Under the pieces are notes generated by a model that did not search any database, was not told where the DNA came from, and worked only from the letters and a program-made list of their open reading frames with translations. A stretch of 64,000 bases of DNA, taken from positions 360,001 to 424,000 of the forward strand of contig JAYJMM010000090.1 of the NCBI GenBank assembly GCA_037349105.1. The letters are read 5' to 3'. This DNA is from Limnomonas spitsbergensis (lineage: Eukaryota > Chlorophyta > Chlorophyceae > Chlamydomonadales). Shown here one piece after another: positions 12,101 through 21,335 of this stretch (position 1 is the stretch's first letter; the number at the start of each line of letters is the position of its first letter). A program made the position numbers and the translations under genes.

Positions 12101-15100
12101 ATGCCCTGAGGAAAACACAGTAGCACAATAAGGCACAATATTGCATGATGAGGTTCCATACGGCAGAATTGCATGGTGCATGGTGCATTGTGGAAGGGCG
12201 CCAGATAGCAGCCATGCCCTGAGGAAAAGTAGCACAATAAGGCACAATATTGCATGATGAGGTTCCATACGGCAGAATTGCATGGTGCATGGTGCATTTT
12301 GGAAGGGCGCCAGATAGCAGCCATGCCCTGAGGAAAACACGGTAAGGCACAAACCGGCATGATGATGTTCAGTACGGCAGATTTAGGGTTAGTGATTTAG
12401 GGTTAAGGATTTAGGACGACTGTAGATTTGCTATGCCTTCCCTCATAATTTATGTTGTTTGGGGTCGAGGGATCCTTGAATTTCCTCATCATCGATTGTC
12501 GACGCCAGTTTCCAGTCAGAAATTAAGAGTTTTTGTCGATTATTTGCCATGAGGGCAGCATTAAAACAAATCATTTTTCTATGTCCGAGGGAAGGTAAAT
12601 CAAATCTACGGTAGTGGTTTAAGGACAGGATTTAGGGTCGATATGAACCAAATATGAACACTTTCATGTTCAGCGGTAAAATTGAGAACGCATTTCCGCA
12701 TGGTGGATGAGCGCCACCAGTGGCCATGACCAGGAGTAGAGTTGAGAAAGCGTTTGCATGGTGCATGGTGCATGGTGCATGGTGCATGGGCGCCAGACCG
12801 CGGCGATGTTCAGCGGTGCAAATGAGAATGCATGTCCGGATAATGGACGGGTGCCAACCAGTGGCCATGACCAGGAGAAGAGTTGAGAAAGCATGGTGCA
12901 TGGTGCATGGGCGCCAGACCGCGGTAATGTTCAGCGGTACAAATGAGAATGCATGTCCGGATAATGGACGGGTGCCAACCAGGGGCCATGACCAGGAGAA
13001 GAGTTGAGAAAGCACGGTGCATGGTGCATGGTGCATGGGCGCCAGACCGCAGCAAAGTTCAGCGGTAAAATCGAGATCGCATTTCCGCATGGTGGATGGG
13101 TGCCACCCAGTGGCCATAACCAGGAGTAGAGTTGAGACAGCATTTGCATGGTGCATGGTGCATGGTGCATTTGCATGGTGCATGATGCATGGTGCATTTG
13201 CATGGTGCATTTGCATGGTGCATTTGCATGGTGCATGGTGCGTGATGCATGGTGCATTTGCATGGTGCATGGGCACCAGGCTACGGCCATGCCCTGACAC
13301 AGCATTGAGAGCAGTGCTGTGCCGTTGCGCTATAATTCTGAAACCGTGTAAGTAATTATGGTCCCTTACTGGCAAAATTAGCAGAATCAGAAATTAGAAG
13401 TTATGGTGACTGAAACTCAGCTACGTAATTTAGCTACCGTTAGGACCGTGATCGGCGCAGCGCTGATTGAAAGCGAGAGGCCTATTATCGAGAGGGGGTA
13501 AAAAAATATTGAACTATCTTCAAGATTTATTCATGATTAAAAACAAGTTGTTATGCCTCAGTGCTGCCTTAAGCGCACGCCATTCTCCAGAAAGCTCCGT
13601 CATGTACCGGTAGTTCAGGTCTGAGTGTCAAGGCTTAAGAGTTAAGGTTTAAGGGGAATGTTAATACCGGTACTAATTCTACTCTTCTACTACTCTACTA
13701 TTCTGAAGGTTTGAGGAATGGTGAATGAATTAAGGACAAACGGATTAGGGCATGCTTCAGTTTTTCTTGGCAGGCCATTTAGCTGTGGCATACTTCAGGT
13801 TCCAGGTTTAGGTTCAGTGTTTAGGGTACAGAGTTTAAGGTTCAGGGTAAAGAGTTTAGGGTTAATGGCTTGGGGTTAGGGGTCCAGGGTAAACAGCTAA
13901 GGTTTTCAAAGGCATACAATGTATGCCAGCGTCAGGGTGTAGGGTAAGGGTGCAGGGAAATCCCATCAAATGGTTTAGGGTTTAGGGTTAAGGGCTCAAC
14001 TCCATCTGAAGCCATAACCCAGAACCGCAAGTCTTCAACCTTTGCAAGAAACCACGCAGATCTCTGCAGTGAGCTTGTCAGGTGTAGGGCCCTAAACGCT
14101 TCCTCTTAAGACCCTAGACGTTAACCTTGAACGCTTCGTCTTAATAACCTAAACCCTGAACTTTAAACGCTTTGTCTTAAGGCCCAAACCCTGAAACTTA
14201 CCCCCACCTCCTCCCCCCCACGCACACACATACCTGCAGTGAGCTCATAACCTGGATCTCATAACCATCCTTGGTTGAAAAGGGCAAGGAGCTCGGGAGG
14301 AAGGTGTCCGGCAGCCCGTCTGACATGACTCGATTCAGCAGCTCAACGGCTGCGCAGAAAAGAAAGGGCACACATTAAGTGTGGTGAAGTAGGGGACAGA
14401 GCGGAAAGTGTGATGGAAGAGGGAGTGAAATAGAAAGTGTGATGGAATAAGGAGCAAAGTGTGAAGTGTGATGGAATAAGGTGCAACACAATAGGTGTGA
14501 TGGAATCTGGAACTAAGTGTGAAGTGTGATGGAATTAGGAGCAACACATGAAGTATGATGAAATCAGGAACGAGGTGTGTAGTGTCTTACGCAGTGGCTG
14601 AGCCATGAGCCGCCCCCACCGCGCCGCCTTCAAAAAGAAGCCGCAGCGTGACACCTACACTCGTTTCCCTGACCCCTAAAATCCAAAACCTAACTTCTAA
14701 ATCGAAGAATGCAAACATAACAATGTCTTGAGGGCACGTAAGCTCCATAAACCCTTAACCACAGCACTCCAGCCTCAAAGCCTAAACCCTGAAGTCTCTC
14801 ACCATCTTTTGAAACCAGACGCAGCACGTGCGGCAAGCCGAAACAAAGCTGGCCCCAGCGGGTCTACACAGCTTCAGATCCACAAGCAACAGCCTTCAAA
14901 ACGTTAACCCTCCAAGCATAAACCCTTAAAGCCTAAACCCTGAAACCTCTCACCATCCTTTAAAACCAGGCGCAGCATGTGCGGCAGGCCGAAGCAGAGG
15001 CCAACCCCCGGCGTGTTTACACAGCTTCGGGACCCCAAAAGATACATCCTGTTTGGCTCAACCCTAAAAGCATAACCCTCCAAAACCAATCACCATCCTT

Positions 15101-18100
15101 TTAAACCAGACGCAGCAGGTGCGGCAGGCCAAAACAGAGGCCCACCCCCGCGTGTCTACACAGCTTCGGGTCCCCAAACGATACACAGGCCGCAGCGCTC
15201 AAACCTGACGGCAGGCCTACACAGCTTCAGGTCCACAAACGACACGTAGGCTGCATTACTAAGCCCTCAAGCCTTTAACTGTCTTAAGAAACCAGACGCA
15301 GCACGTGCAGCAAGCCGAAACAGAGGCTGGCCCCGGCATGTCTGCACAGCTGGAGGTCAGAGCAGAGCACGTGTAGGCCGCTTTGAGAAACCCTCAAACC
15401 TCTCTCCATCCTCTAAAACCTACACCCTCAAACCTCTCACCATCTTTAGAAACCAGACGCAGCACGTGCGGCGGGCCAACACAGAGGCTGGCCCCGGCGT
15501 GCCTACACTGCTTCAGGTCCAAGCGAAGCCACATTACTAAACCCTCAAACCTCTCACCATCCTTTGAAACCAGACGCAGCATGTGCGGCAAGCCGAAACA
15601 AGGCTGGCGCCCGCGTGCGGCAGGCAGAAGCAGAGGCTGGCCCCGGCGTGTCTACACAGTTTCAGATCTCGGTAAAGCAAGTGTAGGCCGCTTTTCTGAA
15701 CCCTCAAACCTCTCACCATCTTTTGGAACCAGGTGCAGCACATGCCAAAACAGAGGCTGGCCCCCACGTGCCTACACTGCTTGCGGTATGAGCAAAGCAT
15801 GTGTAGGCCGCTTCGCTCAACCCTCACACCTTTCACCATCCTCTGAAACCAGACGCAGCACGTGCGGCAGGCCAAGACAGAGGCTGGCCCCCGCGTGCCT
15901 GCAGAGCTTCAGGACTGCAAACGGCACGTAAGCCACTTTGCTCCTGCATCAAAGCCTGAACCCTGAAGTCTCTCACCCTCTTTTGAAACCAGAGGCAGCA
16001 CGTGCGGCAAGCCAAAACAGAGGCTGGCCCCGGCGTGTCTACAGCTTTGAGTCACCAAACGATACACAGGCCGCAGCGCTCAAACCTGACAGCAGGCCTG
16101 CACAGCTTCAGGTCCGCATGCGACACATAAGCCGCTTCTCTTAACCCTCAAGCCTCTCACCGTCTTTAGAAACCAGACGCAGCACGTGCGGCAGGCCGAA
16201 ACAGAGGCTGGCCCCGGCATGTCTACACAGCTTGAGGTCTGAGTAAAGCACGTCCACGCTGCCTTCGGCGTCGCACTCGGCCGCGACGTTTGCGTCCATC
16301 TCGCGCCACAATGCCGACTGGTCGACGTACACGGCGAGGACGTTGGCCAGGTACAGGTAGGGGTTGTCCGGCAGGCGGGGTTCTGAGAAAAGGCCCTTGA
16401 GGGAATCCCGGATTGCTGTGGCCTGAGAATGGGGAGGTGGGGGGGGAGGTGTGAATGTGGTGGCCAGGTACAGGTAGGGGTTGTCGGGCAGGCGGGGCTC
16501 TGAGAGCAGGCCCTTGAGAGAGTCCAGGATTGCTGTGGCCTGAGAATGGGGAGGTGGGGGGGGAGGTGTGAATGTCGTGGCCAGGTACAGGTAGGGGTTG
16601 TCGGGAAGCGAGGCTCTGAGAACAGGCCCTTGAGAGAGTCCCGGATTGCTGTGGCCTGAGAATGGGGAGGGGGGGGGGGAGGTGTGAATGTCGTGGCCAG
16701 GTACAGGTAGGGGTTGTCGGGCAGGCGGGGCTCTGAGAGCAGGCCCTTGAGAGAGTCCCGGATTGCTGTGGCCTGAGAATGGGGAGGTGGGGGGGGAGGT
16801 GTGAATGTGGTGGCCAGGTACAGGTAGGGGTTGTTGGGAAGCGAGGCTCTGAGAGCAGGCCCTTGAGAGAGTCCCGGATTGCTGTGGCCTCAGAATGGGG
16901 AGGTGGGAGGGGAGGTGTGAATGTGGTGGCCAGGTACAGGTAGGGGTTGTCGGGCAGGCGGGGCTCTGAGAGCAGGCCCTTGAGAGAGTCACGGATTGCT
17001 ATGGCCTGAGAATGGGGAGGTGGGAGGGGAGGTGTGAATGTGGTGGCCAGGTACAGGTAGGGGTTGTCAGGAAGCAAGGCTCTGAGAGCAGGCCCTTGAG
17101 AGAGTCCAGGATTGCTGTGGCCTGAGAATGGGGAGGTGGGGGGGGAGGTGTGAATGTGGTGGCCAGGTACAGGTAGGGGTTGTCCGGCAGGCGGGGTTCT
17201 GAACTAGGCCTTTGAGAGAGTCCCGGATTGCTGTGGCCTAAAAATGGGGAGGTGGGGGGGAGGTGTGAATGTGGTGGCCAGGGACAGGTAGGGGTTATCG
17301 AGCAGGCGGGGTTCTGAGAATAGGCCTTTGAGAGAGTCCCGGATTGCTGTGGCCTGAGAATGGGGAGGTGGGGGGGGGGGTGAATGTGGTGACCAGGTAC
17401 AGGGAGGGGATTTTGGGCAGTAGGGGCTCTGAGAATGGACCTATGATAGGGAATCTCGGATGGCTGTGGCCTATAAAATGGTTTACAAGTTCAGGGTTGA
17501 GGGCTCAGGGTTTAGGGCTCTGAGAAGGTGTAGGGGTGAGTTGAATGGTGGGACGTGGGGGCATGGGGCACCATCGGGATGATGTTGCATGGTGTTGCAT
17601 GGTGGGACATGGGGGAGTCTTTGCATGGCGGGAGACGGCGGGGCATGGGGAGCATAGGGTGTGTTGAATGGTGGGACGTGGAGGCATGGGGTGCAAGTAG
17701 GATGATGTTCACGGCATTGCATGGTGGGGCATGGGGGAGTGCTTTGCGTGGTGGGAGGCAGCGTGGCATGGGGAGCACTGGGTGGGGTTGAGTTGAATGG
17801 TGGGACGCGGGGGCATGTGGTGCAAGTGGGATAATGTTGCAGGGCGTTGCATGGTGGGACATGGGGGAGTGCTTTGCATGGCGGGAGACGGCGGGGCATG
17901 GGGAGCAAGTGGGATAATGTTGCATGGCGTTGCATGGTGGAACATGGGTGGGTCTTCTGCATGATAGGGAAAGCGGGATGATGTTGAATGGCGCCGCATG
18001 GTGGGGAAGTGGGAGCATCATGGAGGTGTATTTCACATGGTAGAAACGCAGATACAGGGACATGGGGATAAGAAGTCGCATGGGGCACATGGCGTGGCAT

Positions 18101-18477
18101 GGCGGAGCGCGGTGGACACAGGGCGTGTGTGTTGCATGATGGGGAAAGCAGGAATCGTTTGCATGATAGGGCATCAGTGGGTGATGCTGCATGGCGTTGC
18201 ATGGTGGGTGAAGCGGAGCATGGGGGCGGTGTGTCGTATGGCAGACGCGTGAGCATGGGTAGCAGGGGAAGAGACTTTGCATGGCACTGTATGGTGGCGA
18301 ATGGAGAGCAGGGGGATGATGGTGCATGGCGCTTTTACTCACCACGCCGGAGGTGGAGAGGTACGTCTCTCGCATCTCCTCCTCTAGGCTGGTGGAACCG
18401 CTGGTTTTCGTCTTGTTGTGCTTCGGCAGCGGCACCTCCAACCGGGCTGACGAAGGCCTTGCATACATGATGCTCAT
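161..18477 (-). CDS. Unidentified 12-exon gene, 3' end beyond window
   Basis: I assembled this from splice sites. Exons in transcription order are 18343-18477, 16161-16422, 14234-14349, 11989-12105, 10682-10772, 9678-9759, 6743-6844, 6239-6335, 3843-4131, 2993-3102, 2035-2130 and 161-278. Every intron is GT-AG and every phase matches, giving an open frame of about 538 residues that continues leftwards out of the window. The start is the ATG at 18477, with a TATAA-like box at 18512-18516. The family is not recognised. The N-terminal stretch (EEEMRETYL... then AIRDSLKGLF and DNPYLYLANVL) loosely resembles an RIIa/Dpy-30-type helical motif, which would fit a ciliary or scaffold protein, but this is weak. 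Exon 9 (3843-4131) carries Gln- and Gly-rich low complexity. The last exon ends TQLSELKKQAKSAVGHGLF. No membrane segment or signal peptide is obvious. Almost every intron is filled with decoy copies of neighbouring exon edges. The exon structure is well supported; the function is unknown. Confidence 0.75.
335..935 (-). repeat. Array of decoy 5' edges of exon 161-278
   Basis: About seven to eight units of roughly 85-95 bp. Read on the minus strand, each carries a GCCGCAG acceptor followed by a degraded copy of the exon start (TCAG...ACCCTG.TTTGGCTT), then TTTAGGG-like filler. The true acceptor is at 279-280. Further diverged units lie near 1220-1240, 1375-1400 and 1460-1490. The units sit upstream of the exon whose edge they copy. 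Confidence 0.75.
940..1860. repeat. Degenerate telomere-like intron filler
   Basis: Imperfect TTTAGGG/GTTCAGGGTTTAGGG runs, including a repeated unit built on 'ggttcagccacagg' between about 1540 and 1840. No coding signal was seen apart from the diverged exon-edge copies. It lies within the last intron of the unidentified gene. Confidence 0.7.
2296..2373 (-). repeat. Decoy copy of exon 2035-2130
   Basis: It repeats most of exon 2035-2130 on the minus strand: a CAG acceptor, a Gly/Ser-rich run, then RMN followed by GTACGAGG. It lies about 170 bp upstream of the true exon. A third, more decayed copy is near 2405-2470. The repeated GTACGAGGCGGTAC marks the donor side. Confidence 0.7.
2703..2910 (-). 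repeat. Two decoy 3' edges of exon 2993-3102
   Basis: Units at about 2703-2775 and 2841-2908 each repeat the end of exon 2993-3102 with its CGACAGGTGAGGCAT donor context, separated by TTTAGGG-like filler. A single copy of the exon's middle also lies upstream at 3265-3300. Confidence 0.7.
4150..4545 (-). repeat. Decoy 5' edges of exon 3843-4131 with CAG expansions
   Basis: Three copies of the exon start (CCAGGTCGGTCGCGGGCT..., coding VGRGLHQK) lie at about 4210-4285, 4405-4475 and, truncated, 4525-4550. They are separated by CAG/CTG trinucleotide runs of up to roughly 90 bp that extend the exon's own Leu codons (QLLLLVLL). The true acceptor is at 4132-4133. Confidence 0.8.
4560..4800. repeat. 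Tandem repeat of about 58 bp, four to five copies
   Basis: Units share 'ctcatgacgcgcctggcgtt' followed by 'ggcggattta' and TTTAGGG-like filler. No coding content is apparent. It lies in the intron between exons 6239-6335 and 3843-4131. Confidence 0.85.
5000..5640. repeat. 12-bp minisatellite (GTGGGTTTGATG)n
   Basis: About 50 units of a 12-bp motif, 'gtgggtttgatg', with G-to-T and C variants. It produces a long spurious minus-strand reading frame of His-Gln-Thr repeats. It is purely intronic in the unidentified gene. Confidence 0.95.
5830..6095. repeat. TTTTAGGG-like and ~58-bp tandem repeat
   Basis: It starts with telomere-like TTTTAGGG runs. A unit containing 'gtgtatgcttagggtttaag', 'gtgtacgcttagggctaggg' and 'tgcatccttagggtctaatg' then repeats about three times. 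Confidence 0.85.
6140..6228 (+). mobile_element. Short (~90 bp) insertion, family A, copy 1
   Basis: It carries the family signature GGCAATGGTGCGGATGTGGC at the start and GGGCGTAGCTTTCTTTC with a pyrimidine tail at the end. It is flanked by an 11-bp direct repeat TGTGTCTCACC (6129-6139 and 6229-6239). The right-hand repeat is the splice donor of exon 6239-6335, so the insertion duplicated the donor sequence. Size and tail suggest a tiny SINE or an introner-like element; no autonomous partner is seen. Confidence 0.8.
6420..6560. repeat. GGTACGG/GGTACAG-rich tract
   Basis: A pentanucleotide-like, imperfect GTAC-rich tract. Similar tracts occur at 6650-6720, 22015-22180 and 39850-40010. Confidence 0.6.
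6570..6640 (-). repeat. Decoy 3' edge of exon 6743-6844
   Basis: It repeats the end of exon 6743-6844 (true exon GYFFNISTA; the copy reads GCFFSISTA) with its AGGTCTG donor region, about 100 bp downstream of the true exon. Confidence 0.75.
6950..7082 (-). repeat. Two decoy 5' edges of exon 6743-6844
   Basis: Copies at about 6957-6995 and 7038-7080 repeat the exon start (SLEKSRVGYDQ in the true exon) together with its acceptor context. The acceptor AG is mutated to ACAG/TACAG-like forms. They lie upstream of the true acceptor at 6845-6846. Confidence 0.75.
7355..7545. repeat. Tandem repeat of about 62 bp
   Basis: Three to four units share 'cattccctcatggcagctct' and 'aaccctaaagcctgaagcct'. 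No coding signal. Confidence 0.75.
7800..8016 (-). mobile_element. Dispersed element family B, long copy
   Basis: On the minus strand it matches the long copy at 61727-61925 along its length. Shared blocks are the GCTCGGCCACGT block, a GACTTTCCTAGCTG / AAGTCAAGGGAGAAGGCACA block, and CATCCCCTGCCCCTGAAGAG. It is non-coding and probably a SINE or MITE. Confidence 0.7.
8235..8306 (+). tRNA. tRNA-Thr (anticodon CGT)
   Basis: A full cloverleaf can be drawn. The acceptor stem GCTTCCG pairs with CGGGAGC (one T-G), the D stem is GCTT/AAGC, and the anticodon stem CTCCC/GGGAG encloses the loop TTCGTAA. The T arm is GCGAG-TTCAATC-CTCGC and the discriminator is A. Anticodon CGT reads ACG threonine codons. 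A T5 run at about 8329-8333 can serve as polymerase III terminator. No intron and no encoded CCA. The gene lies antisense inside the 2.8-kb intron between exons 9678-9759 and 6743-6844 of the unidentified gene. Confidence 0.95.
8690..9000. repeat. Tandem repeat of about 120 bp
   Basis: Two clear units plus a third diverged one share 'gggtcgatcatggccacgca' and 'tggatgcacttgtttcccaa'. No coding signal. Confidence 0.75.
9005..9156. mobile_element. hAT-type MITE, copy 1
   Basis: Terminal inverted repeats CAGTGCTGTGC / GCACAGCACTG bound a 152-bp non-coding element. The flanking 8-bp target duplication is TTCCCAAC / TTGCCAAC (7 of 8). An 8-bp duplication and a CAGTG terminus are typical of hAT elements. 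Confidence 0.85.
9305..9650. repeat. CCCTAAA-rich tandem repeat (~60 bp unit)
   Basis: About six units contain 'attgattctatgagccttca' and 'gccctaaaccctaaacc'. This is telomere-like sequence folded into a longer intronic minisatellite, immediately downstream of exon 9678-9759. Confidence 0.85.
9830..10256 (-). repeat. Seven decoy 5' edges of exon 9678-9759
   Basis: Each unit of about 60-75 bp holds AGGTAGCAAGGCACC plus CTTCTACCAG, the acceptor and first 23 bases of exon 9678-9759 (coding SKAPFYQ), joined to a C-rich pyrimidine tract. The true copy is at 9737-9761. Copies lie only upstream of the exon. Confidence 0.88.
10440..10680 (-). repeat. Degenerate repeat abutting exon 10682-10772
   Basis: Five to six imperfect units contain 'caggaagtgtggggatttg' or 'cccaaagtgtggggctcac', the last running directly into the donor at 10680-10681. 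They probably derive from the donor side of exon 10682-10772. A single diverged copy of this exon's 5' edge lies upstream at 10862-10905. Confidence 0.6.
11520..11885 (-). repeat. Four decoy 3' edges of exon 11989-12105
   Basis: Units near 11530, 11605, 11745 and 11870 repeat the exon end (RLEEAVRIFLDQ in the true exon; RLEEAVWTFMDQ in one copy) followed by a GT donor and CACACTTTCCACAC-type filler. All lie downstream of the true exon. Confidence 0.85.
12186..12347 (-). repeat. Two decoy 5' edges of exon 11989-12105
   Basis: Two units of about 105 bp repeat TTTTCCTCAGGGCATGGCTG and the following exon bases (GMAAVWRPS in the true exon; GMAAIWRPS in copies) before diverging into ATGCACCATGCACC filler. 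The acceptor AG is intact in both. Confidence 0.88.
12417..12612. mobile_element. MITE with TGTAGATTTG termini, copy 1
   Basis: About 195 bp with inverted ends (TGTAGATTTGC...CCTTCCCTC against GAGGGAAGG...AAATCTACGG). It matches 19256-19448 along its length. Non-coding. Confidence 0.8.
12680..13300. repeat. CATGGTGCATGGTGCAT minisatellite with exon-edge-like blocks
   Basis: Runs of a GGTGCAT heptamer alternate with four roughly 115-bp blocks. The blocks contain 'gggcgccagaccgcggcgat' and 'agtggccatgaccaggagaa'. The first resembles a strongly decayed 5' edge of exon 11989-12105. Reading frames across it are repeat artefacts. Confidence 0.75.
13312..13465. mobile_element. hAT-type MITE, copy 2
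   Basis: CAGTGCTGTGC / GCGCAGCGCTG termini with an 8-bp target duplication ATTGAGAG / ATTGAAAG. The internal sequence aligns with 9005-9156 and 36635-36792. Confidence 0.85.
14380..14585. repeat. Degenerate ~30-bp tandem repeat
   Basis: Units share 'gaagtgtgatggaataaggag'-like sequence. It lies directly upstream of exon 14234-14349. No coding signal. Confidence 0.8.
14795..16080 (-). repeat. Nine decoy 3' edges of exon 16161-16422
   Basis: Units of about 120-160 bp each repeat the last 60-80 bases of exon 16161-16422 (coding HAGASLCFGLPHVLRLVSKD) with the GGTGAGAG donor. They start near 14810, 14960, 15100, 15290, 15450, 15565, 15725, 15845 and 15985; the true donor is at 16159-16160. Most keep the frame and a usable GT. 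Confidence 0.93.
16423..17475 (-). repeat. Nine decoy 5' edges of exon 16161-16422
   Basis: A roughly 116-bp tandem array. Each unit holds a pyrimidine tract with CATTCTCAG acceptor, then about 80 bases of exon start (coding DSLKGL.SEPRLPDNPYLYL), then returns to intron. Decoy acceptors fall near 16530, 16645, 16764, 16876, 16995, 17110, 17225, 17341 and 17461; the true one is at 16423-16424. Confidence 0.93.
17530..18340. repeat. Degenerate GCATGGTGGGACATGGGG minisatellite
   Basis: Imperfect units of about 60 bp fill the first intron of the unidentified gene up to the donor of exon 18343-18477. Long open frames here are artefacts of the repeat. Confidence 0.85.
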
Positions 18478-18599
18478 AGCGTCCCGGGGCTGCCCCTTCG
18501 CCTCTGACGTGTTATAAAAAGTGCGTCGAAACCAACGGTGGTTTAATTAATGACGCCGTCGTGATCTATGCTGCGTCCCTCTGTTTCGTGTTCTCTGTG

Positions 18600-19250
18600 T
18601 CGCTACTGCCTGCTTGCTGGGGGGAGCTTCGACGCTGCCTCTTCACCGGCCATCGAGCACCAATCAGTCAGTGATGCAAAGGTCGAGCGTGAGCACCATT
18701 AGGTTATCGTCGATCTGTTGGTCGTTTCTCTCCCAGGTTTTTTTCTGTTGTTGGTGTTGTTGCTGTTGTTCTCGTTGCAAAGACAGGCTGTGCAGAGCGT
18801 ATCAAGCAAATTATCGAGAAGTTGTGCAATGCAATGGCTAGTGGAGAATCGATGAATGAGTGTGCGCGCGCTGTCGCGCTGTTGACATGCACTTGACGTG
18901 AGAAAAAAGGGCGTGGGTACGGCAGTGTAACAATGTGCCCCTCTGCCCTGGCCTGACGGTGTGACCAGCCTCACACGGAGAGGCTTGTGGGGGTGCACCT
19001 CTTCGCTCCCTATGTGACTTAGTCCCTGGTTTCGGGTGTGATTGTCCTGTTTGTTGTGGGTTTACGCCTTACGGTTGCCCTCTTAATGTCCAGGCAGCTC
19101 CCTTTCTGACTTCTTGTTAGCACTTGTCTCTCTATAGGTTGGGTATCGTTTTTCGCTGTTGGTAGACGTTTGCAGCAGCTTTCGGGTGGGATTCTGGTGG
19201 TATTGTGCTTAAACTAGAGGGGTGTCGAGGCAGGGTGTCAGTTTGTTTTG
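18600..19250. other. Upstream flank, no gene seen
   Basis: This lies upstream of the unidentified gene's start. I see no convincing exon, RNA or repeat beyond short pyrimidine runs. Confidence 0.5.
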
Positions 19251-19255
19251 ACCTT

Positions 19256-19448
19256 ACGGTAGATTTGCTTTGCCTTCCCTCATAATTAACGTTGTTTGGG
19301 GTTGAGGGATCCATAAATTAACCAATAATCGATTGGCGAAGCCAGTTCCCAGTCAGAAATTAAGAGTTGAAGTCAATAATTTGCCCGAGGGCAGCATAAA
19401 AAGAATTCGTTTTTAATACCCGAGGGAAGGTAAAATCAAATATACGGC
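19256..19448. mobile_element. MITE with GTAGATTTG termini, copy 2
   Basis: About 193 bp with the same inverted ends and interior as 12417-12612 (for example AGTCAGAAATTAAGAGTT in both). Confidence 0.8.
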
Positions 19449-20267
19449 CATTTATTTTTTTACGCATGAGTTATTGCGCACTTGTTGGTCGTGTGCCTTT
19501 CCTGTTCCTGCTCGCCTTTCCGCATGGCAGCTGTCGACGAGAGCCCCTTGCACACCCAGGCTTTCTGGGGGGTTAGCGTCTCAGATTTCTAGGGTTGGGC
19601 GGCCAGTCTCACAACCTGTTACGTCCTAGCAAAAGAGGTTGCAGAGCTAGCTTAAGCAAGGGGTATGCCTAGGCATAGTAAATTCTTCTTAGCCTGATTA
19701 AAAGAGTAAACTTCAATACACCATCCTCCGAAGTTGTAGGGATTGATGACAGCATCTACATCTGATCTTAATGTTCCAGGAGGGGGGGGGCATATGTGGG
19801 GGTCCAATGGGGGGTATATTGGGGTGTATCCCCCAAATAACAAATGTACCGTATACAAAATCCGGTGACAAAATCCACAACATTGTTTTGGAGGCATCAG
19901 ATCGAGAAGATGTTACTCCATTTCCCATGTCAAATGCTGTCGATTCACAGCATGAAAACGGAATGCACTAACATCCTACCCCCTTGGCATGCCATATTGG
20001 CGTGGGGGCGATAGGGGCAGATCTGCAAACACGAATAAAGGGAAGAAAAAACGCAGGGTCCGATGTTTCGTCTGGGAATTAATTAATTCGCCAATATCAG
20101 TGACTTCGAGCTTAGCCTTTTGCTGGTGGACTGTCCATTATCTGGTAATGACCAGATGTCTTCAGCCTACTGTCACATAACAGTCCAAGGCAACTATATG
20201 CCCTCCGGTCCCTGGCCGGTCGGGTGGGATAGTGCTAGAAGGCGTCTCCAAACCAGTCCATACAGGG

Positions 20268-20332
20268 TCAATGACATTACACCTCTGGGCCCTGCTCCAA
20301 AAGGCTCGGCCGCGTGGGCGCCCAAATGTCCC
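20268..20332 (+). mobile_element. Dispersed element family B, short copy
   Basis: It carries ATTACACCTCTGGGCCCTGC and GGCTCGGCCGCGTGGGCGCC, the family head. An AT/GA-rich stretch follows. Confidence 0.7.
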
Positions 20333-21285
20333 GTCAGGAGAAAATAAAAGGAACTTGAGGTAAGAGGGAAAGAAGGAGAAGAACACAAAAGAGAAAGTAG
20401 TCCCCCCCCCCCAAAAAAAAAGAAAAATGCGGCCAAAAGCATCTCTGCCCCCTTCAAGCCTGCTCCCCCAGAGGGCAAAGAAAAGCAACAAGCTAGGCAT
20501 CAACAATGCATGATACCACGTCCTTAACAAAAGCCAGAGCCTCCCACACAAGCCTGCCCCGGTACAACTGTTGGAAGTCAGTGGTACCCTCCGGGGGGCC
20601 TGTCCAAACTCTCTCCCCAAGCCTCTCCGTCACGCCAGGGCACTTGAAGCAGACATACAGCGCATCCTCCTAATCCTCCGCATGCTCGCCATCTCCCCTT
20701 GCCCAACACCCCTGGCAGGAGCGTGTCCCACTTTGTTGACCGCTCCGCCGTCCTCTCGTGGCAGCCGTGCTTAAGTTTATGCGCACACAACCGCACGCCC
20801 TATTGCTGTTGCGGCTCCTGGCTTGCCCCGACACGGCGCTTGCTGTAGACTGGAACCAAGCGCGGTAGGCAGCTGCAGACCTGTGCTCGGTGGCGGGGTC
20901 CTTGGGGTCTCCTCTGCCAGTCCACTCAGACATGTATGAGAGGCCGCGTTTCAGATGCCGGGGCTCCTTTCCTCCCTTTTTTCCGCCCAGCCTTGGAAGT
21001 GCCCCTTAACTGTATTTCCTCTTTCCGGGTTGTCCTGGCGTTCTGCTTAGTATGTGAGTTTCCTTTCTCTTTGTTGAGGGCTAGGATCTCAACGGCCTGA
21101 AGTTTCTTCAGACTTCCTCTTTGGTCGTCGGAAAAAGTGCACGTGGGGGACATTGGTGTGGCGCCGGCCACCGTGGGCCGCCCCACGGTGGGGGGGGGGT
21201 ATTTTCCCTTCCTTCTCCTTTTTTGTCTTGTCCTTTCCCCTCCTCTCGCCTTGAGTTTCTTCTACTGCCGACCACACAGTCGGGC

Positions 21286-21333
21286 GCACATGCGGCCGAG
21301 CTTTTTCAGCATTGCCCAGAGGTCAATAACGTT
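21286..21333 (-). mobile_element. Dispersed element family B, fragment
   Basis: A reverse-orientation family head (GCGGCCGAGCTTTTTCAGCA, GCCCAGAGGTCAATAACGTT), at the outer edge of the nested palindrome. Confidence 0.6.
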
Positions 21334-21335
21334 AC

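Noticed and set aside
16141..17077. 284-codon minus-strand repeat proteins
   Set aside because: They read through tandem decoy exon edges plus intron. The conserved, phase-consistent unit is the single exon 16161-16422.
20162..20620. 152-codon minus-strand frame
   Set aside because: It crosses a family B repeat and an A/T homopolymer, with no domain or splice support.
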